This document shows, piece by piece, positions 1 to 7,567 of a DNA stretch of 64,000 nt. Positions within the stretch are counted from its first letter, which is position 1, and each line of letters starts with the position of its first letter. Position numbers and translations under genes: made by a program. The notes below the pieces were generated by a model, which searched no databases, was not told where the DNA came from, and saw only the letters and a list, made by a program, of their open reading frames with translations. The stretch comes from Bacteroidales bacterium. GTDB lineage: Bacteria > Bacteroidota > Bacteroidia > Bacteroidales > P3. Where the stretch lies: NCBI GenBank assembly GCA_017479705.1, contig JAFVCA010000037.1, positions 1-64,000 of the forward strand. The letters are read 5' to 3'.

Positions 1-7
1 ATCGGAA

Positions 8-134
8 GATTTTATCCTGCAATTTGACCTATTGCCGATTTTTATTTGTTAAAATTTGTCTCAAGCACCTTGATTCTCGAAAACGCCAATAAACACTGGC
101 GTTTCGAAGGATTTTATCCTGCAATTTGACCTAT
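8..134. repeat. 25-bp direct repeat pair with hairpin between
   Basis: The 25 bases from 8 to 32 recur exactly at 110-134 (both begin GATTTTATCC and end TTGACCTAT). Between them AAACGCCA (81-88) and TGGCGTTT (97-104) form a perfect 8-bp inverted repeat. The window edge cuts the region, so a longer repeat array to the left cannot be excluded. No gene is visible in 1-240. A GAGCAC/GTGCTC hairpin at 190-209 lies downstream of the nitroreductase stop but lacks a T-run. Confidence 0.7.
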
Positions 135-240
135 AGACCGGAAAAAGGTGTGTAAAACGTTGTGGAGACGTTCTGGTAATAGGACAATGGAGCACTTGTG
201 GCGGTGCTCTGGGCGGGGAGGTGGGCTGGCGGTAAGGCTG

Positions 241-906
241 CTATTCGGCCCAGCGGAAGTTGTCCTTGCCGGCACCCAGCTCGAAGTGCAGTTTGGCGAT
301 GCCGAGATCCATGCCGGCAAAGGGTTTGGGCTTCGAGGTGGCTTGCACCGAGCCATCGGGGAGGAGGGCGAAGTGGAAGTTCTGCATGTTCATGGCCGAG
401 GGGGCCAGCATGGCGCACTCCACACCGCGGCGGAACCATTCAGGCTTGCCTTCCACGTCGGCAAAGGTTTCGATGGGCTTGCTTTTGTGTTGTCGCCCTT
501 GGTTGGTGCCGTGGCCGATGGCTATCACGGCCGCATACATCTCGTGGGGTTCGACTTTCACGTTCCTGTTCTTGCTGAACGAGCCGCCTACCCAGCAGGT
601 GTTGAGCCCCAGGGTCTGGGCCAGCAGGACGAGTTTCTCGCCTTCATAGCCGAGGTGCTCGTGCAGGTGGGGCAGGTCGCGCCCCACCATGGCGATATAG
701 TTCATGGCTCCGCTGAAACGGAGGAATTTGGAGAACAGGCCGGAGAAGGCTTTGGGCTCGTTGGTCACCAGTTGGAGGTGGAGCCCTTTGGCGGCATTGC
801 TTGCAGCGATTTGCTGGTTGAGGGCTTCCACCTGTGCGGGCAGCAGGGGACGGTTGCTGAACTGGCGCACGCTGTGGCGCGCAAGGATGGCTTCTTGTAT
901 TGTCAT
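241..906 (-). CDS. Nitroreductase family protein
   Basis: A 221-residue FMN-dependent nitroreductase-like oxidoreductase, probably cytoplasmic, using NAD(P)H to reduce nitro or quinone-type substrates. The N-terminus MTIQEAILARHSVRQF has the family's opening signature (I..RRSVR.F), and the C-terminal half has the GxGT-type loop (AIGHGTNQG) and a closing FHFELGAG strand. The frame is open upstream to 1131, but homology begins at the ATG at 904-906, so I use that start. It lies downstream of the vorB-type operon, separated from it by a terminator hairpin. The substrate cannot be told from sequence. Confidence 0.85.
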   Translation of the reverse strand: MTIQEAILARHSVRQFSNRPLLPAQVEALNQQIAASNAAKGLHLQLVTNEPKAFSGLFSKFLRFSGAMNYIAMVGRDLPHLHEHLGYEGEKLVLLAQTLGLNTCWVGGSFSKNRNVKVEPHEMYAAVIAIGHGTNQGRQHKSKPIETFADVEGKPEWFRRGVECAMLAPSAMNMQNFHFALLPDGSVQATSKPKPFAGMDLGIAKLHFELGAGKDNFRWAE

Positions 907-929
907 AGGGTTTTTCTTGATTAAATGAA

Positions 930-962
930 AAGCCAGAAGCTCCGTGAGGGGGCTTCCGGCTT
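930..962 (-). terminator. Terminator of the oxidoreductase operon
   Basis: AAGCCAGAAGC (930-940) and GCTTCCGGCTT (952-962) pair with one mismatch, and on the minus strand the stem is followed by TTTTCATTT. It lies about 40 bases after the stop of the gamma subunit and just upstream of the nitroreductase start, so it separates the two transcription units. Confidence 0.7.
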
Positions 963-1000
963 GATGGATATTGGGAGCGGAAGGGTCCGCATGCCAATGC

Positions 1001-1552
1001 TTAGAGAACTTGTACGGGTTCGATGATGCCCTTGCCGATTTCGATGGCTTCCTCGTTCTGGGGAATGAGGTTCCAGTGGCGCTGGGGCAGGGAGTGTTCG
1101 AGACCTTCGTGGATGTACTGCTTGTCCACAATGGGTTTCAGTTTCAGGAAGCCACCGAGGACGACCATGTTGAACACCTTGCTGATTCCCATTTCCTGAG
1201 CCTTGGCGGTGGCGGGAATCTTATAGATGTTGATGTCCTTGCGGGTGGGCTCGTGGGTGATACCATTGGGGTCGTAAATCAGCAGACCACCGGGCTTCAC
1301 GCTGTGCTCAAACTTGTCCAGCGACTGCTGGTTGAGGATGATGGCAGTGTCGAAGGTGTTGATGATGGGCGAACTGATGCGCTCGTCGCTGATGATGACG
1401 GAGACGTTGGCGGTACCGCCACGCATCTCGGGGCCGTAGCTGGGCATCCAGCTCACTTCTTTATCTTGCATGACTCCGGAATAGGCAAGAATCTTACCCA
1501 TTGAAAGGACGCCTTGTCCACCGAATCCGGCGATGATTATTTCTTCTGTCAT
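1001..1552 (-). CDS. 2-oxoacid:ferredoxin oxidoreductase, gamma subunit
   Basis: A 183-residue gamma subunit of a 2-oxoacid:acceptor oxidoreductase. The N-terminus holds the family glycine loop GFGGQGV (residues 9-15), and the body matches the pyruvate/ketoisovalerate oxidoreductase gamma fold through WMPSYGPEMRGGTANVSV. It is last in a four-gene operon (ferredoxin, alpha, beta, gamma), 23 bases after the beta gene, followed by a terminator. The complex decarboxylates a 2-oxoacid to an acyl-CoA and passes electrons to ferredoxin; which 2-oxoacid (branched-chain, 2-oxoglutarate or pyruvate) the sequence does not settle. Confidence 0.92.
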   Translation of the reverse strand: MTEEIIIAGFGGQGVLSMGKILAYSGVMQDKEVSWMPSYGPEMRGGTANVSVIISDERISSPIINTFDTAIILNQQSLDKFEHSVKPGGLLIYDPNGITHEPTRKDINIYKIPATAKAQEMGISKVFNMVVLGGFLKLKPIVDKQYIHEGLEHSLPQRHWNLIPQNEEAIEIGKGIIEPVQVL

Positions 1553-1575
1553 TGTTGTTTCGTTTTAAATGTTAA

Positions 1576-2427
1576 TTATTGCATCACGGTTAAGGGGTGG
1601 TCAACAGCCAGACGGGCCACGTCGACGTTCTCGACGAGCTTGCCGTCCACCTTGATGTCGCCGATGGGGTAGTTGGGCATCATGTTGTCTTCCATCCACT
1701 TGTTGGCCTGTACAGGGGTCATCTTCCAGCCGCTGTTGCAGTTGGACAGGATTTCCACGAAGCTGAGACCTTTCTTCAGTTTCTGGTTCTCGAAAGCCTG
1801 ACGGATGGCAGCTTTAGCCTTGCGCACGGCGGCGGGAGTCTGCACGCTCTGGCGGCTCACATAGTAGGTGCCGGGCAGGGTGGAGATGAGCTCGGTGATG
1901 CGCAGGGGGTAGCCGTTGAGGTCAACGCGGCGGCCGTAAGGGGTCGTGGCGCTCTTCATGCCGACGAGGGTGGTGGGAGCCATCTGGCCACCGGTCATGC
2001 CGTAGATACCGTTGTTGACGAAAATCATGGTGATGTTCTCGCCGCGGTTGCAGGCGTGGATGGTCTCAGCCGTGCCGATAGCGGCCAGGTCGCCGTCGCC
2101 CTGATAGGTGAACACGAAGGTGTCGGGGTTGAGGCGCTTGATAGCGGTGGCCAGTGCGGGGGCGCGACCGTGGGCAGCCTCCTGGAAGTCCACGTCGAAA
2201 TAGTTGTAAGCCAAAACGGAGCATCCGACGGGCGAAACGCCGACGGTTTTGTCCTGAATGCCCATCTCGTCGATTACTTCGGCGACAAGGCGGTGGGTGG
2301 TGCCGTGACCGCAACCCGGGCAGTAGTGCATGACTGCGTCGGTGAGAACTTTGGTCTTGGTGTAAACCTCGGTGTAACCTTGGTTCAGCAGCTCTTGTTT
2401 GCGAGCCTCTATATCTGTATTTGCCAT
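1576..2427 (-). CDS. 2-oxoacid:ferredoxin oxidoreductase, TPP-binding beta subunit
   Basis: The 283-residue beta subunit, which binds thiamine pyrophosphate and a 4Fe-4S cluster. Visible marks are CPGCGHG at residues 36-42, the TPP motif beginning GDGDLAAIGTAE and ending at the paired Asn of IFVNNGIYGMTGGQ, and a further conserved Cys in VSPVGCSV. It follows the alpha gene by 9 bases. Length is normal for the stand-alone beta subunit of three- and four-subunit enzymes. Confidence 0.94.
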   Translation of the reverse strand: MANTDIEARKQELLNQGYTEVYTKTKVLTDAVMHYCPGCGHGTTHRLVAEVIDEMGIQDKTVGVSPVGCSVLAYNYFDVDFQEAAHGRAPALATAIKRLNPDTFVFTYQGDGDLAAIGTAETIHACNRGENITMIFVNNGIYGMTGGQMAPTTLVGMKSATTPYGRRVDLNGYPLRITELISTLPGTYYVSRQSVQTPAAVRKAKAAIRQAFENQKLKKGLSFVEILSNCNSGWKMTPVQANKWMEDNMMPNYPIGDIKVDGKLVENVDVARLAVDHPLTVMQ

Positions 2428-2436
2428 ATTGATTTC

Positions 2437-3519
2437 TTATTTAATGATTTTGTTTTCAAGTGCTTCAAGAACCTCTGTCGGGGTGGGGATGATACCGCCG
2501 AAACGGCCGAAATGTTCGGTCTTAACGCCGCAGCTGGTAGCCAGCTTCACGTCCTCAATCATCTGGCCTGCGCTCATCTCGACGCAGAGGATGCCCTTGA
2601 CGTGCTTGGCAACTTCGGCCAGCTGTTTGGTGGGGAAGGGGAAGAGGGTGATGAGACGGAACAGACCCACCTTGATGCCCTTTTCGCGAGCCATCTGCAT
2701 AGCCTTCATGGCAATACGGCTGCTGGAACCGTAGGCCACGATGATGTATTCGGCGTCCTCGCAGTTCAGCATCTCGTAGCGGACCTCTTTCTCTTTCATC
2801 TCGGCATACTTAGCCTGCAGCTTGTGGTTGAACACCTCCTGACGGGCGGAGTCGAGTTCGAGAGAGGTGATGATGTTGTGGGGACGGTTGGCGGGTTTGC
2901 CCCAGGTGCCCCAGGGGGCGTTCTTGCGGCGCTCTTCCTCGGTCCAGCGGGGAACGTAGTCGCGGGTGTAGAGTTTCTCCATGCACTGTCCGATAGCACC
3001 ATCGGAGAGGATCAGCACGGGGTTGCGGTATTTGAAGGCAATGTCCCAAGCGTCGAAGACGAAGTCGTACATCTCCTGCACGCTGGCGGGGGCGAGGGTG
3101 TAGAGCTGGTAGTCGCCGTGGCCGCCACCCTTGACGCTCTGGAAGTAGTCGCTCTGCGAAGGCTGGATGGTGCCCAGTCCGGGACCGCCGCGCATCACGT
3201 TCACAATCAGGCAGGGGATTTCGGCGCCGGCCAGGTAGGTCAGGCCTTCCTGCATCAGCGAGATTCCGGGGGAAGAGGACGAGGTGGCCACTTTCTTGCC
3301 GGTGGCGGCACCGCCGTAGACCATATTGATGGATGCCATTTCAGACTCGGCCTGCAGAACAACCATGCCGGTGTCCTCCCAAGGCTTCTCGGCCATCAGT
3401 GTTTCCATAACTTCCGACTGCGGAGTGATAGGGTAGCCGAAGTAGCCGTCCGTACCACTGGCAATCATAGCGCGGGCAATAGCCTCATTGCCCTTCATCA
3501 GTTTCAGTTCTTTTGCCAT
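2437..3519 (-). CDS. vorB: 2-oxoacid:ferredoxin oxidoreductase, alpha subunit (VorB type)
   Basis: The 360-residue alpha subunit. The opening (LMKGNEAIARAMIASGTDGYFGYPITPQSEVMETL, with gaps read as GNEA...YPITP) is the pyrimidine-binding domain signature, and a transketolase C-terminal-like domain follows from about residue 240 (AYGSSSRIAMKAM). Bacteroidales relatives of this length are usually named 3-methyl-2-oxobutanoate dehydrogenase subunit VorB; this name is by family resemblance, and 2-oxoglutarate is an equally possible substrate. It sits between the ferredoxin-like delta and the beta subunit in one operon. Confidence 0.92.
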   Translation of the reverse strand: MAKELKLMKGNEAIARAMIASGTDGYFGYPITPQSEVMETLMAEKPWEDTGMVVLQAESEMASINMVYGGAATGKKVATSSSSPGISLMQEGLTYLAGAEIPCLIVNVMRGGPGLGTIQPSQSDYFQSVKGGGHGDYQLYTLAPASVQEMYDFVFDAWDIAFKYRNPVLILSDGAIGQCMEKLYTRDYVPRWTEEERRKNAPWGTWGKPANRPHNIITSLELDSARQEVFNHKLQAKYAEMKEKEVRYEMLNCEDAEYIIVAYGSSSRIAMKAMQMAREKGIKVGLFRLITLFPFPTKQLAEVAKHVKGILCVEMSAGQMIEDVKLATSCGVKTEHFGRFGGIIPTPTEVLEALENKIIK

Positions 3520-3541
3520 GTTTATTTCACTTTTTTCTTGT

Positions 3542-3760
3542 TTAACACTTGATTTTGTAGACGGAGATTACGCCGTCCGGGCACACCATAGCGCAGCTGG
3601 CGCAGCCGATGCACTTGTCATTTACGGTCTGGGTGTAGTTGTAACCCTTGCCGTTCACATTTTTCGATAACTCCAGGCAGTGCATGGGGCAGGCGGCGAG
3701 GCATACACCACAGCCTTTGCAATGTTCGGTATCGATCACGATTTGTCCTTTAAATGCCAT
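3542..3760 (-). CDS. 2-oxoacid:ferredoxin oxidoreductase, 2x[4Fe-4S] delta subunit
   Basis: A 72-residue bacterial-type ferredoxin with two complete cluster motifs, CKGCGVCLAACP in the N-terminal half and CIGCASCAMVCP in the C-terminal half. It is the first gene of the operon, 22 bases before the alpha gene, and serves as the electron-transfer delta subunit. A strong Bacteroidota promoter lies about 60 bases upstream. Confidence 0.93.
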   Translation of the reverse strand: MAFKGQIVIDTEHCKGCGVCLAACPMHCLELSKNVNGKGYNYTQTVNDKCIGCASCAMVCPDGVISVYKIKC

Positions 3761-3817
3761 AATATTAGTTTTATGTGATTAATAATTGTTGTAAATTGAT
3801 GTCAAAATTCCAATTTG

Positions 3818-3849
3818 CAAAGATACACTCTTTTTTTCAATTAGACAAA
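3818..3849 (-). promoter_or_regulatory. Promoter of the oxidoreductase operon
   Basis: On the minus strand TATCTTTG (-7, plus positions 3818-3825) is preceded by TTTG (-33, plus 3846-3849) with a 20-base spacer, the Bacteroidota housekeeping arrangement. It reads towards the ferredoxin-like delta gene. Confidence 0.85.
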
Positions 3850-4030
3850 TTAATTTTTGAACACCACGCATCTCTCTTTCTCTTTGCACCGACAGGCCGC
3901 TGGGAAGAGACCCTCTATATGTTTGTATTACACATTGCTGCATTGCTCAGTAGGCGTTAAATAAAATATGCCGTAGCATCGGCTGCTCAGAGATCGCAAC
4001 CGGCTGCACGCAAGTGGGGAGATAAAAAAC
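3850..4030. other. Intergenic region between delta subunit and outer-membrane gene
   Basis: Together with the promoter and terminator on either side this makes a 344-base gap (3761-4104). Apart from those two sites I see no gene, no RNA signature and no repeat in it. Confidence 0.6.
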
Positions 4031-4081
4031 TTTTTCACGACCCCCACAATGCTGGAAATGCACTATGGAAGTCGTGAAAAA
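4031..4081 (-). terminator. Terminator after the 259-residue outer-membrane protein
   Basis: TTTTTCACGAC (4031-4041) and GTCGTGAAAAA (4071-4081) are perfect 11-base inverted repeats around a 29-base loop. On the minus strand the second arm runs into GTTTTTTATC. It begins 24 bases after the stop codon of the gene at 4105-4884. Confidence 0.75.
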
Positions 4082-4104
4082 CGATTTTTGGAGCAAAACC
4101 CTTT

Positions 4105-4884
4105 CTACCACTTAAAGCCTACAGTTACCAGGCTTGTGATAAAAGAGGGAATGGTTTCGGACATCATGATTCCGGTGTCCAAATTGTCCATGGATAAACT
4201 ACTGCTGGCATTGATGGAGGAGAAGTCGAATGCCACATAGGTGTATTTGGCGTGGAGCGACACAAAGAAGGCGTCGCCCAGATAGTAAGTTACTCCTGCG
4301 GTGGCGTTGGCACCCAGGTACATGGAAAAGGGTGCGCCGCCGTTCTTGAATGTGTTGTCGATAGTTTCTACCGTTGTGCCATGAGCGTCGGTTGTCAGGC
4401 AGCTGGCTTTGGAACCGAATGTCACGCCCTCGGCAATGCCTATGCCCAGCGACACCGACAGCTTTTCGGGCTGGATGTAGTAAGCCAGGTACACGTCTTC
4501 GTTGGCGTTGATCTGTTTCGAGTTGTAGTCGTATTTGGTGTTGTACATCCCAGACTGGGTGGCTCGCGTGAAGTCGGCTGTCCACTTGTTGGGCGTATAG
4601 GTGGCCCAGACTTGGAATCCGAAACGGAAGTCGCCAGAGACGTCCTTCTCCCGCCCGCTGAAGATGCCGAATGAGGGGGCCATGTGGCGGGCAAAACTCT
4701 TTTCGTTGAATGCAATCGATTTGTCGGTCGAGAAAATGGGGTCTTTACCCATGGGGACGGCAATGCCGCCGCTGATGCCGAAACGCTGGTCACCGTCCCA
4801 GATGAAAAGCGTGACGCCCTGTGCACACACTTTGCCAATGCCCATAATGGCCAACAATACGAAAATAGATAGTGGTTTTCTCAT
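4105..4884 (-). CDS. Predicted outer-membrane beta-barrel protein, unknown function
   Basis: 259 residues with an N-terminal signal peptide (hydrophobic stretch then VCAQG) and a body rich in alternating strands such as FRFGFQVWATYTPNKW and ATAGVTYYLGDAFFVSLHAKYTYVAFDF. It ends in VTVGFKW, an aromatic C-terminus typical of barrels inserted by BamA. I recognise no specific family. It stands alone, with its own terminator; a weak -7 element (TATATTTG, plus 4985-4992) lies 100 bases upstream without a clear -33. Confidence 0.7.
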   Translation of the reverse strand: MRKPLSIFVLLAIMGIGKVCAQGVTLFIWDGDQRFGISGGIAVPMGKDPIFSTDKSIAFNEKSFARHMAPSFGIFSGREKDVSGDFRFGFQVWATYTPNKWTADFTRATQSGMYNTKYDYNSKQINANEDVYLAYYIQPEKLSVSLGIGIAEGVTFGSKASCLTTDAHGTTVETIDNTFKNGGAPFSMYLGANATAGVTYYLGDAFFVSLHAKYTYVAFDFSSINASSSLSMDNLDTGIMMSETIPSFITSLVTVGFKW

Positions 4885-5101
4885 AATTTGTTTGTTTTGA
4901 ATTGTTATTGCATTTTTCTATTAATATTTGATACTCAATGTGTTAGGGGGGGGTGATGCCAGTGCGTGAATCGCTCCGCAAGTGCAAATATACACTTTTT
5001 TTTGATTTCGGTGTATGTTTTTGTTCGTTTTTTATTCTCTTTATTGCAAAGAATGCAGGTTTAGGCACTCCTTTTCACTATGCGTCTTTTCTTCGCTTGT
5101 T

Positions 5102-5301
5102 TTTCACTATGAGGGTGTATAACAGACGAGCGTGGAGGGGAGGGCGGGAAATAGGCAAGGTGCTCTGTCCGGAGGGCGGTGGCTGCTGGGTTGTAAGGCT
5201 CTTCAACCCGAATTGGTCATGGGGAAACTCCGCCGTAGCCTGTTGGATTATACGTAACCTCACTCTTGGAGGGGCTGGAGGTATGACGCTGCCCCTTTTT
5301 T
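5102..5301 (+). ncRNA. Possible small RNA ending in a terminator
   Basis: The 682-base gap 4885-5566 has no gene. Within it GGGTTG/CAACCC (5188-5209) makes a hairpin that an outer GGCGG/CCGCC pairing can enclose, and GGGGC (5271-5275)/GCCCC (5291-5295) is followed by six T, a good plus-strand terminator with no gene before it. TTTTCACTATG occurs twice just upstream (about 5080 and 5101). I find no convincing -7/-33 pair, so the transcript and its start are a guess. Confidence 0.3.
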
Positions 5302-5536
5302 CATACCGTGCACACGTGTTATCCCAACAAAACTGTTCTTCCCATTCCGTAATCTTTACTTTCTATTTTGTTTGTGTTGGACAAATAATAGAGAAAATAA
5401 ATACAAGGTAAATACAAAATAAATAGCCGTGATGCAACAAATTGGAGAAGGCCATAACCGAATGACCGATTTGGGTTCAACAATCTGTGTGGAGAAAAAA
5501 GGAGGGCTGAAGGGCTGGTGAATGGTTTTTTTTTCG

Positions 5537-5544
5537 TATTTTTG
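5537..5544 (+). promoter_or_regulatory. -7 element of parE
   Basis: TATTTTTG fits TAnnTTTG and lies 22 bases before the parE ATG. No clear -33 TTTG is present 19-20 bases upstream. The site also rules out the upstream in-frame ATG at 5522 as the start. Confidence 0.6.
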
Positions 5545-5566
5545 CAGTCGCAAAAACCCCTTAATC

Positions 5567-7486
5567 ATGGAAGAAGACAACATCCCGATGGCCAACGAGG
5601 CAGTTGATTACAACGACGATAGTATCATTCATCTTGAAGACATGGAACACATCCGGCTGCGTCCGGGTATGTATATCGGCAAGCTGGGCGACGGCTCGTC
5701 GCACGACGACGGCATCTATGTCCTCATCAAGGAGGTAATCGACAACGCCATTGACGAGTTCACGTCGGGGTTCGGCCGCAGGATTGACATGACCATCAAT
5801 TTTGCCGAGCGCAAGGTGAGCATCCGCGACTACGGGCGCGGCATACCGCTGCGCAAGATGGTGGATGCCGTCAGCAAGCTGAACACGGGTGCCAAGTACG
5901 ACAGCAAGGTGTTCCAAAAGTCGGTGGGTCTGAACGGCGTGGGCACCAAGGCGGTGAACGCGCTGAGCAGCTGGTTCCGTGTGCAGTCCTTCCGCGAGGG
6001 GAAGACCCGCATTGCCGAGTTTGCCGAAGGAAAGCTGACGGCGGACAGCGGTGTGCTGGAACACCCGCTGCCCGAAGGATCTGAAAGCACAGGCACGCTG
6101 GTGGAGTTTGTGCCGGACACGAAGCTGTTTGGCAACTTCCATTTCATCAGCGAGTATGTGGAGCGTCGCGTGTGGAACTATTGCTACCTGAACCGGGGGC
6201 TGACCTTCTACTATAACGAGCGCCGCTACTACTCCAAGAACGGGTTGCTGGACTTGCTGCAAAACAACATGGAGGGCGAGCCGCTGTACCCCGTCATCCA
6301 CATCAAGGACGACGATTTCGAGGCGGCCTTCACCCACGTCAACGGTCAGAACGGCGACTACTATTATTCCTTCGTCAACGGTCAGCACACAACCGAGGGC
6401 GGCACCCACCAGAGTGCTTTCCGCGAGGGGTACGCCCGCGTGGTGAAGGAGTTCTACAATAAGAAGGAGTTCTCGCCCGAGGACATTCGGCAGGGGTTAG
6501 TGTGTGCACTCTGTGTGAGGATTCAGGAGCCCGTCTTCGAGGCGCAGACCAAGACCAAGCTGGGCTCCACCCATCTGGCTCCCAACAACCAGGACGGCAC
6601 CAACGACAGTCCGTTCTTGAAAACCTATGTGCTGGACATCCTGAAAAGGCATTTGGACAATTACCTCCACATCCATACCGAGACGGCCGATGCGCTGCTG
6701 GAAAAGATTCAGCGCAACGAGAAGGAGCGCAAGGACATAGCCGGCATCAAGAAACTGGCCAAGGAGAGCAGCCGCAAGGCCAGTTTGAACAACAGCAAGT
6801 TGCGCGACTGCCACGTGCATTATAATACCAACCACCCGCGGAGGCTGGAGAGCACCATCTTCATCACCGAGGGCCTCTCGGCCAGTGGCAGCATCACCAA
6901 GAGCCGCGATGTGGACACGCAGGCCGTTTTCAGCCTCCGAGGCAAGCCCCTCAACACCGTCTCGCTCGGCAAGGCGAAAATCTATCAGAACGAGGAGTTG
7001 AACCTGCTGCACAATGCATTAGATATTGACGACGGCATGGAGAACTTGCGCTACAACAATGTGGTCATTGCTACCGATGCCGATGTGGACGGGATGCACA
7101 TCCGACTGTTGTTGCTAACCTTTTTCCTGAAGTTCTATCCTGAGTTGGTGCGCACGGGGCATGTCTATATTTTGCAGACCCCGCTGTTCCGCGTGCGCAA
7201 CAAGCAGAAGACCCTCTATTGCTACAGCGACGAGGAGCGTGTGGAGGCCATCAACAGCATCAGCAACCCGGAGATTACGCGATTCAAAGGTCTCGGCGAG
7301 ATTTCGCCGGACGAGTTCAAGGGTTTCATCAACCAGGATATGCGTCTGGACCCCGTTATCCTGCACAAAGATTTCGACACGCAAGGAGTGCTCCGCTTCT
7401 ACATGGGGCAGAACAGCACGGAGCGCCGCCAGTTTATCATGCAGAACCTGCGCGTGGAGGACGACGAGAGTATCGTCGTGGCATGA
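5567..7486 (+). CDS. parE: DNA topoisomerase IV subunit B
   Basis: 639 residues. The GHKL ATPase half shows [12 protein letters not shown], the Asn of [10 protein letters not shown] and the YGRGIP loop; the TOPRIM half shows EGLSASGS and [10 protein letters not shown], as in type IIA topoisomerase B subunits. Overall wording ([21 protein letters not shown]) follows the Bacteroidota ParE subfamily rather than GyrB, which lacks that insertion. With ParC it decatenates replicated chromosomes. parC is not adjacent: the next gene is convergent. Start taken at the ATG after the promoter. Confidence 0.93.
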   Translation: MEEDNIPMANEAVDYNDDSIIHLEDMEHIRLRPGMYIGKLGDGSSHDDGIYVLIKEVIDNAIDEFTSGFGRRIDMTINFAERKVSIRDYGRGIPLRKMVDAVSKLNTGAKYDSKVFQKSVGLNGVGTKAVNALSSWFRVQSFREGKTRIAEFAEGKLTADSGVLEHPLPEGSESTGTLVEFVPDTKLFGNFHFISEYVERRVWNYCYLNRGLTFYYNERRYYSKNGLLDLLQNNMEGEPLYPVIHIKDDDFEAAFTHVNGQNGDYYYSFVNGQHTTEGGTHQSAFREGYARVVKEFYNKKEFSPEDIRQGLVCALCVRIQEPVFEAQTKTKLGSTHLAPNNQDGTNDSPFLKTYVLDILKRHLDNYLHIHTETADALLEKIQRNEKERKDIAGIKKLAKESSRKASLNNSKLRDCHVHYNTNHPRRLESTIFITEGLSASGSITKSRDVDTQAVFSLRGKPLNTVSLGKAKIYQNEELNLLHNALDIDDGMENLRYNNVVIATDADVDGMHIRLLLLTFFLKFYPELVRTGHVYILQTPLFRVRNKQKTLYCYSDEERVEAINSISNPEITRFKGLGEISPDEFKGFINQDMRLDPVILHKDFDTQGVLRFYMGQNSTERRQFIMQNLRVEDDESIVVA

Positions 7487-7567
7487 CGGTGCAAGGGGTG
7501 ACGCAACGCCGCTGGCCTGAACGGTAGCACCGCCGCAGGTAATGGGAAAGATGTTTGATCTTGGGCG

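Noticed and set aside
8..134. CRISPR array
   Set aside because: Only two repeats, 77 bases between them, and no cas genes.
1597..3552. 651-codon plus-strand ORF opposite the oxidoreductase operon
   Set aside because: Complement of three well-supported genes; Val/Gly/His-rich composition typical of an antisense shadow.
5567..7486. gyrB
   Set aside because: The N-terminal wording [13 protein letters not shown] is that of Bacteroidota ParE; GyrB differs there.
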